Below are positions 1-8,927 of a stretch of 64,000 nt of DNA, one piece after another. Made by a program: the position numbers and the translations under genes. Each line of letters starts with the position of its first letter. Positions within the stretch are counted from its first letter, which is position 1. Source of the DNA: Aquimarina longa SW024 (GTDB lineage Bacteria > Bacteroidota > Bacteroidia > Flavobacteriales > Flavobacteriaceae); assembly GCF_001401755.1 (NCBI RefSeq), contig NZ_AVQK01000029.1, forward strand, positions 1 to 64,000, written 5' to 3'. The notes beneath the pieces were generated by a model that saw only the letters and a program-made list of their open reading frames with translations, was not told where the DNA came from and did not search any database.

Positions 1-221
1 TTTTGAGTTTTTCAATAAAGAAACTTATTTTAAAAACTAACTATGCAAACTTATTCTGCTATAATTTATTACATAGAATAGATATCTAATCGATTTTATG
101 TAATAAAACGATCTAGAAGAACGCGACCTACTAAAATTTTCTGAAAAAGAAAATACATGTCATAAAGCAAATGTTAATAATATAAAACATAGAAGTATTT
201 AATATTCTGACGGGTATAGTT

Positions 222-548
222 TTAAATACTTTGTATCATAAGGAAATGAAATCTCTTGGTGTTTTTTATTCTTATGTCCACAATATTTATTGACAACACA
301 CCCTCCGCATTTTTCAGGTTTAATTTTATCAATTGCAAAAGGTTCTTGTTTAGCGCTAATAATTTTTTTATACTGGTAAAAGGCTTTTGAAAAAGATCTT
401 CATTATCAGCATCTAAAACTATCTTTTTGGTACAAACTTTATGTATGTAAGGTATATCTTTTTTGTAATCGTAATACCAATAAATTAAATAGCCATACTT
501 TAAATCAAATTCCGTTATAGATTTCAAATAAGTTAATAATTTCAACAT
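222..548 (-). CDS. Uncharacterised ORF next to the 111-bp repeat
   Basis: A 108-codon frame of ordinary amino-acid composition that I do not recognise. The same frame stays open upstream through the adjacent repeat (532-642), so the ATG at 548 may be internal to something longer. The second repeat copy at 29.5 kb is open in the same frame, and two of the three differences between the copies are synonymous there. That hints at coding origin but is weak evidence. No domain, signal peptide or clear ribosome-binding site is visible. It could be a chance frame or a gene remnant. Positions 1-221 show nothing recognisable. Confidence 0.22.
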   Translation of the reverse strand: MLKLLTYLKSITEFDLKYGYLIYWYYDYKKDIPYIHKVCTKKIVLDADNEDLFQKPFTSIKKLLALNKNLLQLIKLNLKNAEGVLSINIVDIRIKNTKRFHFLMIQSI

Positions 549-642
549 GCTATCAGTAAAGTTTGATGTTCTGTTATAAACTCTGAAATTTCTTCCAAAT
601 CTTGTATTGAAAAGTTTGAACTCTGAGGGTTCGGGGTCACAA
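532..642 (+). repeat. 111-bp dispersed direct repeat, copy 1
   Basis: Positions 532-642 match 29493-29603 in the same orientation with three substitutions and no gaps. The right end of each copy is close to a strong intrinsic terminator (3 bp here, about 19 bp in copy 2), and an integrase arm-domain fragment follows this copy. The repeat could be an attachment site, the 3' end of an RNA gene, or a fragment of a mobile gene. Nothing in it folds as a tRNA or tmRNA end that I can recognise. Confidence 0.85.
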
Positions 643-645
643 GCT

Positions 646-675
646 AAACCCCCTGTATTTACAGGGGGTTTTTGA
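646..675 (+). terminator. Intrinsic terminator after repeat copy 1
   Basis: A perfect 12-bp stem (aaaccccctgta / tacagggggttt) with a 3-nt loop is followed by a T run. It begins 3 bp after the repeat ends. Confidence 0.75.
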
Positions 676-767
676 TTTTAACACTTTTTCTTCCTCTCCA
701 AAAAAAGCATTATTTATGACAAAAAAACGTACATTTACGACAACAATTGTACGAAAACTGTACGAAA

Positions 768-1088
768 ATGAAAGGCACTATTAAACTATATACATCTGAT
801 GGAGAAACTGACGGAATGTATCCCATCAAAATAATTGTTACACATAAAGGAGCTACAACAAGAAAAACAATTGGACATTCATTAATACAAGAATGGAACA
901 TCAAAACAGAACTTCCTCTACCTTCTCATTATGATTTTGATGATCTGTACCCAAAGATACTCGATTTAAGAAAAAAAGCTATAACATCTAAATTTAAAAG
1001 CTTTATTAGTATTGATCGTGCTATCAACTTTATACTAGAGAATGAAACTACTAACAATAAAGTTTCTGATTTTAATTCTGTACTGTAA
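768..1088 (+). pseudogene. Tyrosine recombinase fragment (N-terminal arm domain)
   Basis: The 106-residue product (MKGTIKLYTSDG...) resembles the N-terminal arm DNA-binding domain of Bacteroidota tyrosine recombinases: a beta strand, a loop, a second strand ending in 'RKTIGHSLIQEWN', then a basic helix. The core-binding and catalytic (R...HxxR...Y) domains are missing, whereas complete family members run to about 400 residues. An in-frame TTG at 747 is possible, but the ATG at 768 sits where related proteins begin. It lies about 125 bp after repeat copy 1, so together they may mark an old integration site. It is probably non-functional as a recombinase. Confidence 0.6.
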
Positions 1089-1390
1089 AATCGTTTCTTC
1101 ATTGTTCTAAGATATTTAGTTAAACATAAACGGTCTTAAATATCTGTCCGAATTAAAGGTAGTAACTCCATAGTTTTCCTGTTTACTTAATTGTAAGAAA
1201 AAATAAATCTATAGATGAATCGTTATAAGAATTTTAAAACTTATTAGATTTGTATGTTCATAATGATAAATAGATACCTGTTAAAATAATCACATACAAT
1301 TAATTAGAGTTTAATTTTTGTAACAGAAGTTAGTGTATTATTATAAAATCAATCTAACACAAATAGACTGCTAATAATTTAAATATATCA

Positions 1391-2587
1391 ATGAAAAAAA
1401 TAATACTAATTATCTTAATTACTTTTTACCATAATTATTCTCAAGGACAAGATGTAATAGAATCTACCGAGCCAAATGAATCAAATTCAAATAATACTAT
1501 TCTTACAAAAAAAGATTGGTTACAAAATAAATTAAACAAAAAAGTAACCTATGACAAAACAGCTAAAGATTTAATAATCATAAATAGATATGATGGATTA
1601 TTAGAATGCTATGATTTAAGTTTAAATAAACAATGGGCTTTTAAACCTTCAGACACTTTACGGCTTAATAATGGTGGGAATCATTTTTTTTATAAGAATG
1701 GGGCAATCTTCACAGCTTATATGACAGGATATGTTTATGCCCTAAATGTAAGAAATGGTTCTGTATTCTGGGCTGACAAAGTGGGAATAGATGGCGAAAA
1801 AAATCATTTTACTTCTCAATCTTTAGCAATAGCTAAGGATAAATTATTTCTTACATCTCGAACCAATAGAAATCTTTATGCCATAAACTCTTTAAATGGT
1901 AAACTAGAATGGAATTATGAATTAGTATCTCCACATAGTTATAGACCATATTTAGCTTTAAATGATAAGGTTTTCATTAATAATGACCCTTTGGTTAATT
2001 CTTTTGAAATTGAAACGGGTAAACCTTTAATTCAAAAGAATTTTGAGTCAAATATTGGTAAAGCAGTAACAGATGGGGAATTAATAATTATTCCTTTAAC
2101 TAGAGGAGATAAAATTGTTAGTTTTTTGCCAGATACATTTGAACAAAAATGGGAATTTATATTTAAAGATGAGTATTATAATGTTGGAGAAAAAATATTT
2201 ATAGATGATGATAAAGTATACTTTGCAACAGAAACTAATGGTGATAGTTCAGGTGTATATTGTTTAAACGCAAAGGATGGAAGTTTAATTTGGGAAAAAA
2301 CTATTGAGGGTGATATAAAAAAACTAGAAAAATCTAATGGAACTATATATGGGTATACAAATGAAAAAATGATATTTTCAATCACTATAAAAAATGCTGA
2401 ATTAGACAAAATTAAGACAAAGTATCAACCAGCATCTAATATTGAGATATATAATGAATCCTTATACTACTATGCAAAAGAAGGGTTGATTAAATATGAT
2501 TTTGAAAAAAAGAAAGAAGAAATTGTTGTACCATATAGAGGGAAGGAAAAAAGAAGGTTTAATTCACAAATATTATTTATTAAATAA
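1391..2587 (+). CDS. Exported PQQ-like beta-propeller repeat protein
   Basis: 398 residues with an N-terminal signal peptide (MKKIILIILITFYHNYSQGQ, cleavage likely after GQ). The body carries the repeated blade pattern of PQQ-like/BamB-type propellers: 'NVRNGSVFWADKV', 'SLNGKLEWNYEL' and 'AKDGSLIWEKTI', each ending in an x-W/x-W-E strand. Family members form seven- or eight-bladed propellers used for protein-protein contact or for binding PQQ. No PQQ-enzyme catalytic residues can be assigned here. It is followed 53 bp later by a T9SS cargo gene on the same strand, so the two may be co-transcribed. The function is otherwise unknown. BamB itself would normally be a lipoprotein, and no lipobox is present. 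Confidence 0.75.
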   Translation: MKKIILIILITFYHNYSQGQDVIESTEPNESNSNNTILTKKDWLQNKLNKKVTYDKTAKDLIIINRYDGLLECYDLSLNKQWAFKPSDTLRLNNGGNHFFYKNGAIFTAYMTGYVYALNVRNGSVFWADKVGIDGEKNHFTSQSLAIAKDKLFLTSRTNRNLYAINSLNGKLEWNYELVSPHSYRPYLALNDKVFINNDPLVNSFEIETGKPLIQKNFESNIGKAVTDGELIIIPLTRGDKIVSFLPDTFEQKWEFIFKDEYYNVGEKIFIDDDKVYFATETNGDSSGVYCLNAKDGSLIWEKTIEGDIKKLEKSNGTIYGYTNEKMIFSITIKNAELDKIKTKYQPASNIEIYNESLYYYAKEGLIKYDFEKKKEEIVVPYRGKEKRRFNSQILFIK

Positions 2588-2640
2588 TTTAAACTATTAT
2601 CAAAAAGATATAAGTGTTAAATTAAAAACTTAAATAAAAA

Positions 2641-3699
2641 ATGAGCATTAACTTTTTTTTAGTTTCGTTATTGTTTGCAACAATAAATTCATATGCTCAG
2701 GTAACATTAAAACAACATCATTTTTTTTCTGTTGGAGATACCATCGTTGAATATTATAATAGACTACCTCAAAATCCTATAGATATAGGAGAGCCAGGGG
2801 AGAATAAAGTTTGGGATTTCTCTAATTTAGATGCTATTGCTGTTAATAAACAAACGATTAAATTTCTCGCCCCAAAAGAAACTCCGTTTTACGCAGATTA
2901 TCCAGATTCCAATATTGTCTTGTACTCAAATAATGGATACGAAACATGGTCATTTATGAGAGTTTCTACAGAAAAAATAACTAATTTAGGTTATGGTCTA
3001 TTTGTAAATAAAGAAAAGCGTACAGGGAATTATGGAGGAATTGATATGAGTTTTCCTCTTAAATATTTAGATAAATCCTCAAATGAAACGATCAATGAAA
3101 GAGTTCTAGTGAAAAATAAACAAGGACAAGACTCTATAAAAGTGAAAACAGTTTCAAATCATATCTATGATATAGATGCATGGGGAGATGTTATTTTACC
3201 TAAAGGAACATTTTTATCTCTTCGCTTAAAGTATACTTTAAATGTAACAAATTATATCTACCAAAAACGAGCAGATAAATGGGGGTTACTTGTAAAACCA
3301 GAAACAAAATCAACAATATCTTATAAATGGTGGACTGACGACAAAAACACAAAATATCCAGTTGTACAAATAGTCATGGATGATGCTCATAAAAAACCAA
3401 TAGTTGTTAAATACTTAGAAGCTATTCCATTTTCAGAGATTATCAATGAGGTCAAAGAAGAAACAATAAAAGTATATCCAAATCCTGTAAAAGAAAAATT
3501 GTTTATTGAAATACTGGCAATCGAAGAAACTTATACTACGATATATTCAATTCAAGGAAAAATAGTAAAGAATTTAAAGACAAATATTTCAAAAATTGAA
3601 ATAGATGTAAGTGCTTTTTCGGCAGGGATTTATTTAATAATTAACAGGAGTAAAGCAGGTAAGATTATAGGGAAAAGTAAATTCATTAAAAAAATGTAA
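2641..3699 (+). CDS. Secreted protein with T9SS type A sorting domain
   Basis: 352 residues. The signal peptide ends near 'INSYAQ'. The central 250 residues are an uncharacterised beta-rich region with Trp and Tyr. The last 75 residues are a type A type IX secretion sorting domain: 'IKVYPNPVKEKLFIE', then 'TIYSIQGKIVKNL', then 'ISKIEIDVSAFSAGIYLI' and a basic end. This domain directs export through the T9SS and surface attachment or release. The upstream neighbour is the exported propeller protein. The ligand or activity cannot be read from the sequence. Confidence 0.85.
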   Translation: MSINFFLVSLLFATINSYAQVTLKQHHFFSVGDTIVEYYNRLPQNPIDIGEPGENKVWDFSNLDAIAVNKQTIKFLAPKETPFYADYPDSNIVLYSNNGYETWSFMRVSTEKITNLGYGLFVNKEKRTGNYGGIDMSFPLKYLDKSSNETINERVLVKNKQGQDSIKVKTVSNHIYDIDAWGDVILPKGTFLSLRLKYTLNVTNYIYQKRADKWGLLVKPETKSTISYKWWTDDKNTKYPVVQIVMDDAHKKPIVVKYLEAIPFSEIINEVKEETIKVYPNPVKEKLFIEILAIEETYTTIYSIQGKIVKNLKTNISKIEIDVSAFSAGIYLIINRSKAGKIIGKSKFIKKM

Positions 3700-3720
3700 T
3701 ACTCTAACCCCTATAAAACA

Positions 3721-4062
3721 CTACACAAAATCCCTAATATCAAAATCACGACAATCTTCATTTATTTTCGGATGATTATGAGTAGCTAAATGAATATTCA
3801 ATAAATCAGATACATGCTGTTGTAATTGAGGAATTTGCTCGTTTAATATCTCTAATGATTCGGTGTTTTCAATTTTCATGGCTATAGGCAATGTTTCTGT
3901 AGTGAGTTCTTTTTTATTTAGTAATGTTGTTATTTTTTGCAATTCTTCAAAGTTGATTCCAGTATTAAAATCTTGATCATTTATCGTTGGAAAATCAGAT
4001 TTTAACTCTTCCTCAGTTAATTCCCATTTATTAACCTGAACTCGATCTAAGGATTTTAGCAA
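3721..4062 (-). pseudogene. Probable C-terminal remnant of a host gene beside the IS982 transposase
   Basis: An acidic, helix-rich frame of about 113 codons with only a TTG start at 4062. It overlaps the stop of the downstream-oriented transposase gene by 7 bp, and a TGA closes the frame about 20 bp further upstream. This fits the 3' end of a gene on the minus strand that was interrupted when the insertion sequence landed upstream of it. I do not recognise the family. It could also be a small passenger gene. The rest of the gene is not visible on the other side of the transposase. Confidence 0.35.
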
Positions 4063-4961
4063 AACAGTGCTAATTGTGATGTGTTTTCAGTTTTAAATTT
4101 AATAGCTAGTTTCTTTTCTTGAAAACAATAAGCAATAAGGCTAGCGACAAGATTGGTAATAAAATTACCAAAGCTTCTATGCCTGGAATGTTCTGCTTGG
4201 GCAATGTTTTTTAATTGATCATTTATAGTTTCAATTACGGATCTTTTCCTTAGTAGTATCTTATCTCTCATTGTCATTAATACATTTTTCATATTATTTT
4301 TAATACTAGTCACTAAATACAATCCTTGATCGAATAATATCGAAGTTAATTCCTTAGATATATAGCCTTTATCGGCATATAAACTTCCAAATATTTTCTT
4401 TAGAAAGTTGTCTCTTTTCAAAGGCGTCTTATCATCTACATTAGCCTGAATAATAATGAAATCAAGGAGTTCACCTTTATCGTTAATAATGATATGAACC
4501 TTGAAACCATAGAACCATCCCATTGTTGATTTTCCTATAGTAGCAATATCTTTAAAGACTTTATTATTGCTAATTCTCTTATTCTTGCAAGCTCTAATTG
4601 GAGTCGAATCTATAAAAGAAATACCTGTACACTCTCCCAAACAACAAGTCTTCAAAAACAGAGTCAAAGGCATTAGATTAGATTGCATTAATTCTACAAA
4701 ACGATTATAAGAAACAGTATTAGGAAATTCACTTTGTAATTGTTGTTGTACATATAAAATATAGAAATGTTTAAAAGTTCGTATCCCACTTAAATGAAAC
4801 AATACCGTAATAGTTACTATCTCGCTTGTAGACATCCTAAATTTTCGATTTCTGGTCTTTTTACCTGTGGTAACTTGTCTTTTTCGCATAGCAGGCTCAT
4901 AAACAGCGTAAAAATCATCAATAGAACAAAATATTTCAGTAATTTTATCTTTAGAAATCAT
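4056..4961 (-). CDS. IS982-family transposase
   Basis: 301 residues with the IS982 DDE core: 'GISFIDSTPIRACKNKRI' (first Asp), 'FGSLYADKGYISKEL' (second Asp) and 'RKRSVIETINDQLKNIAQ' (Glu), followed by the family's 'EHSRHRSFGNFITNLVASL' tail. Full length and uninterrupted, so it may be active. The ATG at 4961 is the natural start. Terminal inverted repeats are not clear. There is only loose similarity between about 4057-4075 and the inverted 4990-5010 region, so the element boundaries and target duplication are unresolved. Confidence 0.9.
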   Translation of the reverse strand: MISKDKITEIFCSIDDFYAVYEPAMRKRQVTTGKKTRNRKFRMSTSEIVTITVLFHLSGIRTFKHFYILYVQQQLQSEFPNTVSYNRFVELMQSNLMPLTLFLKTCCLGECTGISFIDSTPIRACKNKRISNNKVFKDIATIGKSTMGWFYGFKVHIIINDKGELLDFIIIQANVDDKTPLKRDNFLKKIFGSLYADKGYISKELTSILFDQGLYLVTSIKNNMKNVLMTMRDKILLRKRSVIETINDQLKNIAQAEHSRHRSFGNFITNLVASLIAYCFQEKKLAIKFKTENTSQLALFC

Positions 4962-5173
4962 ACGCAGAATAATTTTAGTTAATTGGAATTCAGTACTTTA
5001 ATTTACTAAATATTCTGCTTTTTCTATACTATAAAATCTGTCTTCTTACGTCGAACTCAGGTTGAAATTATTCATTTATAAATAAGAGTCAAAAATATTA
5101 GTTCGTACAACCATCAATCAATTTTGTTTTGTAAGTATATATCCATCTTGCCAAATTTTTAAAAGTAAAAAAA

Positions 5174-5989
5174 ATGGTTTTAAAATTTTGTGCGATTTTT
5201 TCTTGCAATTCCAATTTCATCAACAAGTCCATTTTATACTCAATTCTTATGAATAACCCAAAACAATCGTGTCTATCAAAAGAGTTATCCTTTTTATCAT
5301 ATGCATTAATATCTTTAAAAGTTCTAATCTATCTTGCTTATAGTAAAATGCAGTACTCACAATTTTTAAAAACTACTCTAAGTATAAGCCTCTTTATAAT
5401 GGCTACAAATCGTATTATGGCTATATCAGACTCTATATGTTTAAAAAACAAAATCATCCCTTCACTTATTATTAGTGAGGTAAGAACAGCATTGTTACAT
5501 TATCCCGAATTAGATGGAGTGGCTATAGAATTCAAGTTTAAGCCGTCTTTAAAGAAATCTTTTATGAAAGCACAACCAAAATTCTCCTCGCTTTTTATGT
5601 CAAAAAATAAAAGAACTTATTTGATTTTGATAAGTGAAACTTTTAAGATTGATGGTTTACAATTACATATTAAAGATATTCCTAAGAATGTAATGATAGG
5701 CTGGCTAGGTCATGAGTTAGGTCATATTATGGATTATCATAGAAGAAATAATTTAAATCTGATTTTTTTTGGTTTAAAATATTTGATTTCTTCAAATTAT
5801 ATCAGAGAAGCAGAACGTGTGGCAGATACATATGCTATAAAACATTCGATGAAACATTACATTTTAGCAACAAAAAAATTTATTCTTAATCATAGTTCAC
5901 TGTCCGAAAAATATAAGGCTAGAATAAGACGATTATATCTATCTCCTGATGAAATTCTCTTATTAATAAAAGAACAAGAAGCTAATTAA
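5174..5989 (+). CDS. Putative membrane-associated M48-like zinc metallopeptidase
   Basis: 271 residues. The catalytic signature is 'GWLGHELGHIMDYHRR' (HExxH, about residues 179-183) with a downstream 'REAERVADTYAIKH' supplying the third ligand Glu and the following Asp, as in M48 gluzincins. A hydrophobic stretch near residues 60-80 could anchor it. The start is uncertain: the first 25 residues look atypical, and the ATG at 5249 (MNNPKQSC) is an equally good choice. It stands alone between the transposase and the GH3 gene. The substrate is unknown. Flavobacterial homologues are usually annotated only as putative metallopeptidases. Confidence 0.6.
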   Translation: MVLKFCAIFSCNSNFINKSILYSILMNNPKQSCLSKELSFLSYALISLKVLIYLAYSKMQYSQFLKTTLSISLFIMATNRIMAISDSICLKNKIIPSLIISEVRTALLHYPELDGVAIEFKFKPSLKKSFMKAQPKFSSLFMSKNKRTYLILISETFKIDGLQLHIKDIPKNVMIGWLGHELGHIMDYHRRNNLNLIFFGLKYLISSNYIREAERVADTYAIKHSMKHYILATKKFILNHSSLSEKYKARIRRLYLSPDEILLLIKEQEAN

Positions 5990-6089
5990 TAGAGATTCTA
6001 TGTAGTTGTTTTCATTACAACATTTACAGAAATTGATTTGGTAAAGCAGGTATGAAATCCAGAAATTTTAGAAAAAAAACAAAATAGAT

Positions 6090-7619
6090 ATGGCAATTAT
6101 AGGTTCATTAATAAAAGGAGCAATCGATTTAAAAAGTGCATTAACTCCTAAACTTAATCATATAGAAGCACAACAAAAAATATTAGAATCCTTATTAGAA
6201 ACAGCTTCTGATACTGCTTTTGGTAAAAAATATGAGTTTAATACTATTTTAGAATCAGAGGATGTGAAGAAAGCATATTCTAATAAGATCCCTTATTTTG
6301 ACTATCATCAATTATATGAAAAATGGTGGAGTAGAATAATCAGCGGTGAAGAAAACATTACGTGGCCAGGGAAACCAGATTATTTTGCATTGAGTTCTGG
6401 TACCACCGGAAAGAAAAGTAAGCGAATTCCAGTAACGAATGATATGATTGAAGCAATTCGTAATGCTGGAATTAAACAAGTTGAAGCACTTTCAAACTTT
6501 GATTTACCCGCAGAGTTTTTTGAAAAAGAAATTATGATGCTAGGAAGCTCTACAGACTTACAAGAAAAAAATGGACATCTAGAAGGAGAAATTAGCGGTA
6601 TTAGTGCCAGTAATATCCCCTTTTGGTTTGAAGGTTATTATAAACCTGGTCGAGACATTGCAAAAATTGATGATTGGGATAAACGTGTACAGCAAATTGC
6701 AGAAAAAGCAAAAGATTGGGATATCGGAGCATTAAGTGGTATACCATCTTGGATGGAGTTAATGCTTCAGAAAGTTATTGATTATCATAATGTAAAATCC
6801 ATACACGATATTTGGCCAAACTTAAAAGTGTATACTTCTGGAGGTGTAGCTTTTGAACCTTACAAAAAAAGCTTTAACAACCTACTGGATCACCCAATTA
6901 TTGTAATTGATACCTACTTAGCTTCAGAAGGATTTATAGCTTATCAAGAACGTTCAGAAACTGATGCAATGAAGTTGATTACTGATAATGGAATTTATTT
7001 CGAATTTGTACCTTTTCAACCAGAGTACATCAATCAAGATGGTTCTTTAAAACAAGATGCTCCTTCAATAACATTAGCAGAAGTAAAAACTGATCAGGAT
7101 TATGTACTACTAATTAGTACTGTTTCTGGTGCGTGGCGATATATCATCGGAGATACTATTGAATTTATCGATGTAGCAAGAGCTGAAATTAGAATTACTG
7201 GTCGTACTAAGTTTTTTCTTAATGTAGTGGGGTCACAATTATCAGTTAATAAGATGAATATAGCTTTACGCGAAATTGAAGATAAATATGATATTGAAAT
7301 ACCCGAATTTACACTTTCGGCGACTAGAATAGAAGAGGAATTTTATCACCATTGGTATTTGGGTACAGAAACTTCAGTAAAAAACACTGAATTAGCAGAA
7401 GCATTAGATAGAGTCTTAAAAAAAGCTAACAAAAATTATAAAGTTGCCCGAAATAAAGCATTAAAAGGAGTAAAAGTCACTACAGTCCCACTATCAATTT
7501 TTTCAGAATGGAGTGGGGCACAAAAGAAAAAAGGAGGGCAAGTAAAAATGGAACGTGTGATGTCTGAAGAAAAATTTGCCGAGTGGGAAGATTTTGTATC
7601 AGAGAATATTCCTAGCTAA
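6090..7619 (+). CDS. GH3 auxin-responsive promoter family protein (acyl-adenylate-forming fold)
   Basis: 509 residues, typical for bacterial GH3 proteins. Residues 101-116 carry the nucleotide-binding motif 'LSSGTTGKKSKRIPVT'. The C-terminal half has 'YTSGGVAFEPY', 'YLASEGFIAYQ' and 'RYIIGDTIEFID', matching the later adenylation motifs. Plant GH3 enzymes conjugate amino acids to acyl substrates through acyl-AMP. The bacterial role and substrate are unknown, so an acyl-amide-forming ligase activity is only inference. The ATG at 6090 is preceded by an A-rich stretch rather than a Shine-Dalgarno sequence, as is common in this phylum. Confidence 0.85.
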   Translation: MAIIGSLIKGAIDLKSALTPKLNHIEAQQKILESLLETASDTAFGKKYEFNTILESEDVKKAYSNKIPYFDYHQLYEKWWSRIISGEENITWPGKPDYFALSSGTTGKKSKRIPVTNDMIEAIRNAGIKQVEALSNFDLPAEFFEKEIMMLGSSTDLQEKNGHLEGEISGISASNIPFWFEGYYKPGRDIAKIDDWDKRVQQIAEKAKDWDIGALSGIPSWMELMLQKVIDYHNVKSIHDIWPNLKVYTSGGVAFEPYKKSFNNLLDHPIIVIDTYLASEGFIAYQERSETDAMKLITDNGIYFEFVPFQPEYINQDGSLKQDAPSITLAEVKTDQDYVLLISTVSGAWRYIIGDTIEFIDVARAEIRITGRTKFFLNVVGSQLSVNKMNIALREIEDKYDIEIPEFTLSATRIEEEFYHHWYLGTETSVKNTELAEALDRVLKKANKNYKVARNKALKGVKVTTVPLSIFSEWSGAQKKKGGQVKMERVMSEEKFAEWEDFVSENIPS

Positions 7620-7630
7620 AACTAATACGG

Positions 7631-8127
7631 GTGACGAACTACAAGTATATTATATTCACTATACTAACCTTTTTGATTTCTGGTTGTTCACTTTATGAAC
7701 CTAAATACAGAGAACCTTTTGATATTTCTATTATTCCCCAAGAAAAAGAAATCAAAAAAATGTTTTACTTAATAGAAGATAAGACAGCTGCAATAGTCAA
7801 TACCTAAAAATAAAGTATTTAAAATTTATGAAAATCTGTCAAAAGTTCCAAATAAAATAATGTATTGATTTATAGTGTTCTAATAGTTACTATACTATTT
7901 ATAAAATGATTGGTATAACGAAGGGCTTAATAGATTGGAGCGAGAAGAGAAAAGATAGTTGAAAGATAAATAAGTTTTTCGACCTTCAAAAAGGTTGTGT
8001 GCTAGAGATTACAAATAATATTCAGTTGATCATATTAGATTCACAGTGGTATCTTGAAGATTGTGATAATCATCCAAAAATCAATGATAACTGTCCTGAA
8101 ATCCATCGATTAATAAAATTAATTTGA
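7631..8127 (+). pseudogene. Decayed lipoprotein metallophosphoesterase
   Basis: The first 58 codons (GTG at 7631 to TAA at 7805) encode a lipoprotein leader 'FLISGCSLYEP', then 'KEIKKMFYLIEDKTAA', matching the start of flavobacterial calcineurin-like phosphoesterases in which YLIGDAG begins the metal site. After about 90 bp of lost sequence, 'NDWYNEGLNRLEREE' (a broken GNHDW motif) appears near 7903. It has in-frame stops and a frame change. Then 'ITNNIQLIILDSQWYLED' and 'HPKINDNCPEIHR' follow, ending with a TGA at 8127. The catalytic core between these parts and the C-terminus are gone. It could be mistaken for a small lipoprotein gene, but the downstream matches argue for a remnant. Confidence 0.65.
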
Positions 8128-8134
8128 TTCACAT

Positions 8135-8166
8135 AAAAAAGACTGTCTTTTTAGACAGTCTTTTTT
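8135..8166. terminator. Bidirectional intrinsic terminator
   Basis: A 14-bp perfect stem (aaaaaagactgtct / agacagtctttttt) lies between the phosphoesterase remnant (+) and the PorT-like gene (-). It has A and T tails, so it can work in both directions. Confidence 0.8.
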
Positions 8167-8189
8167 ACTTATTATTATGGTCATTTTAT

Positions 8190-8777
8190 TTAAAACATAA
8201 ATCCAATACCAGTAGAGAAAGTAGAATTATGAGCATCAGTATTTTCGACCACTTCAGAAAGTCCGTGTGTGTACCTAGCCTGTATAAAAAAGTCTTTGGT
8301 TAATTTCAATTCTATACCCGCAGCTAATTGAAAATCAAAATCTTTAATCTGATCAGTATTAAAATCTCCACCATTTCCTGTTGGATCAGTATCTATTTCT
8401 TCATTGATTTTGAAACCAAACTGAGGTCCTGCATGTATATTTAATCCTTCTATTAAGTAAACTTTAGCTAAAATAGGAACTTGGATATAATCAATTTGAA
8501 ATTCTGCCTTTGGTGTAAGTAGTGTTTTTTCTATATCAAACCCCTGACCAGAATAAAAAGCTTCTCCTTGTAAAGAAAATCTATCCGAAATAAAGCTTTC
8601 GGCAACTAAACCAGCATAAAAACTAGTTCGTGATTTAGGGCTTTTAAAATCATCTCCTGTTATAGTAGCAAAATTAACTCCTCCACGTACTCCTAATCTA
8701 ACTTGCATATCAGAATCTTGAGCTACAGCAGTAATACTACATAAAATAATACTAAAAAATAGGATTGTTTTTTTCAT
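8190..8777 (-). CDS. PorT-family outer membrane beta-barrel protein
   Basis: 195 residues. The signal peptide (MKKTILFFSIILCSITAVAQ) is followed by alternating amphipathic strands: 'VRLGVRGGVNFATITGDDF', 'FYAGLVAESFISDRFSLQGE', 'IQVPILAKVYLI', 'LNIHAGPQFGFKI', 'FQLAAGIELKLTKDFFIQ' and a C-terminal 'FSTGIGFMF' ending in an aromatic residue. This is the small 8-strand barrel pattern of the Bacteroidota PorT-like/OMP_b-brl_2 family. Many paralogues exist per genome, and this one is not specifically the T9SS PorT. It is transcribed alone and ends at the shared terminator at 8135-8166. Confidence 0.85.
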   Translation of the reverse strand: MKKTILFFSIILCSITAVAQDSDMQVRLGVRGGVNFATITGDDFKSPKSRTSFYAGLVAESFISDRFSLQGEAFYSGQGFDIEKTLLTPKAEFQIDYIQVPILAKVYLIEGLNIHAGPQFGFKINEEIDTDPTGNGGDFNTDQIKDFDFQLAAGIELKLTKDFFIQARYTHGLSEVVENTDAHNSTFSTGIGFMF

Positions 8778-8927
8778 TTCTTTTGAGTTTTAATTATAAT
8801 TTTTATCTAATCAAAATTACTTTTAATGTTTAGCATGGGTTAATCCATTTAACAGTGTCTTTGACTCATTAGATAGAAAAATGAGTTTTAACAAATTTTA
8901 AGGAATTAAGCGTAATTTTGATGACTA

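Noticed and set aside
532..642. tRNA- or tmRNA-like 3' end (T-loop-like GGGTTCGGGG)
   Set aside because: The loop lacks TTCRA and there is no acceptor or T-stem pairing around it.
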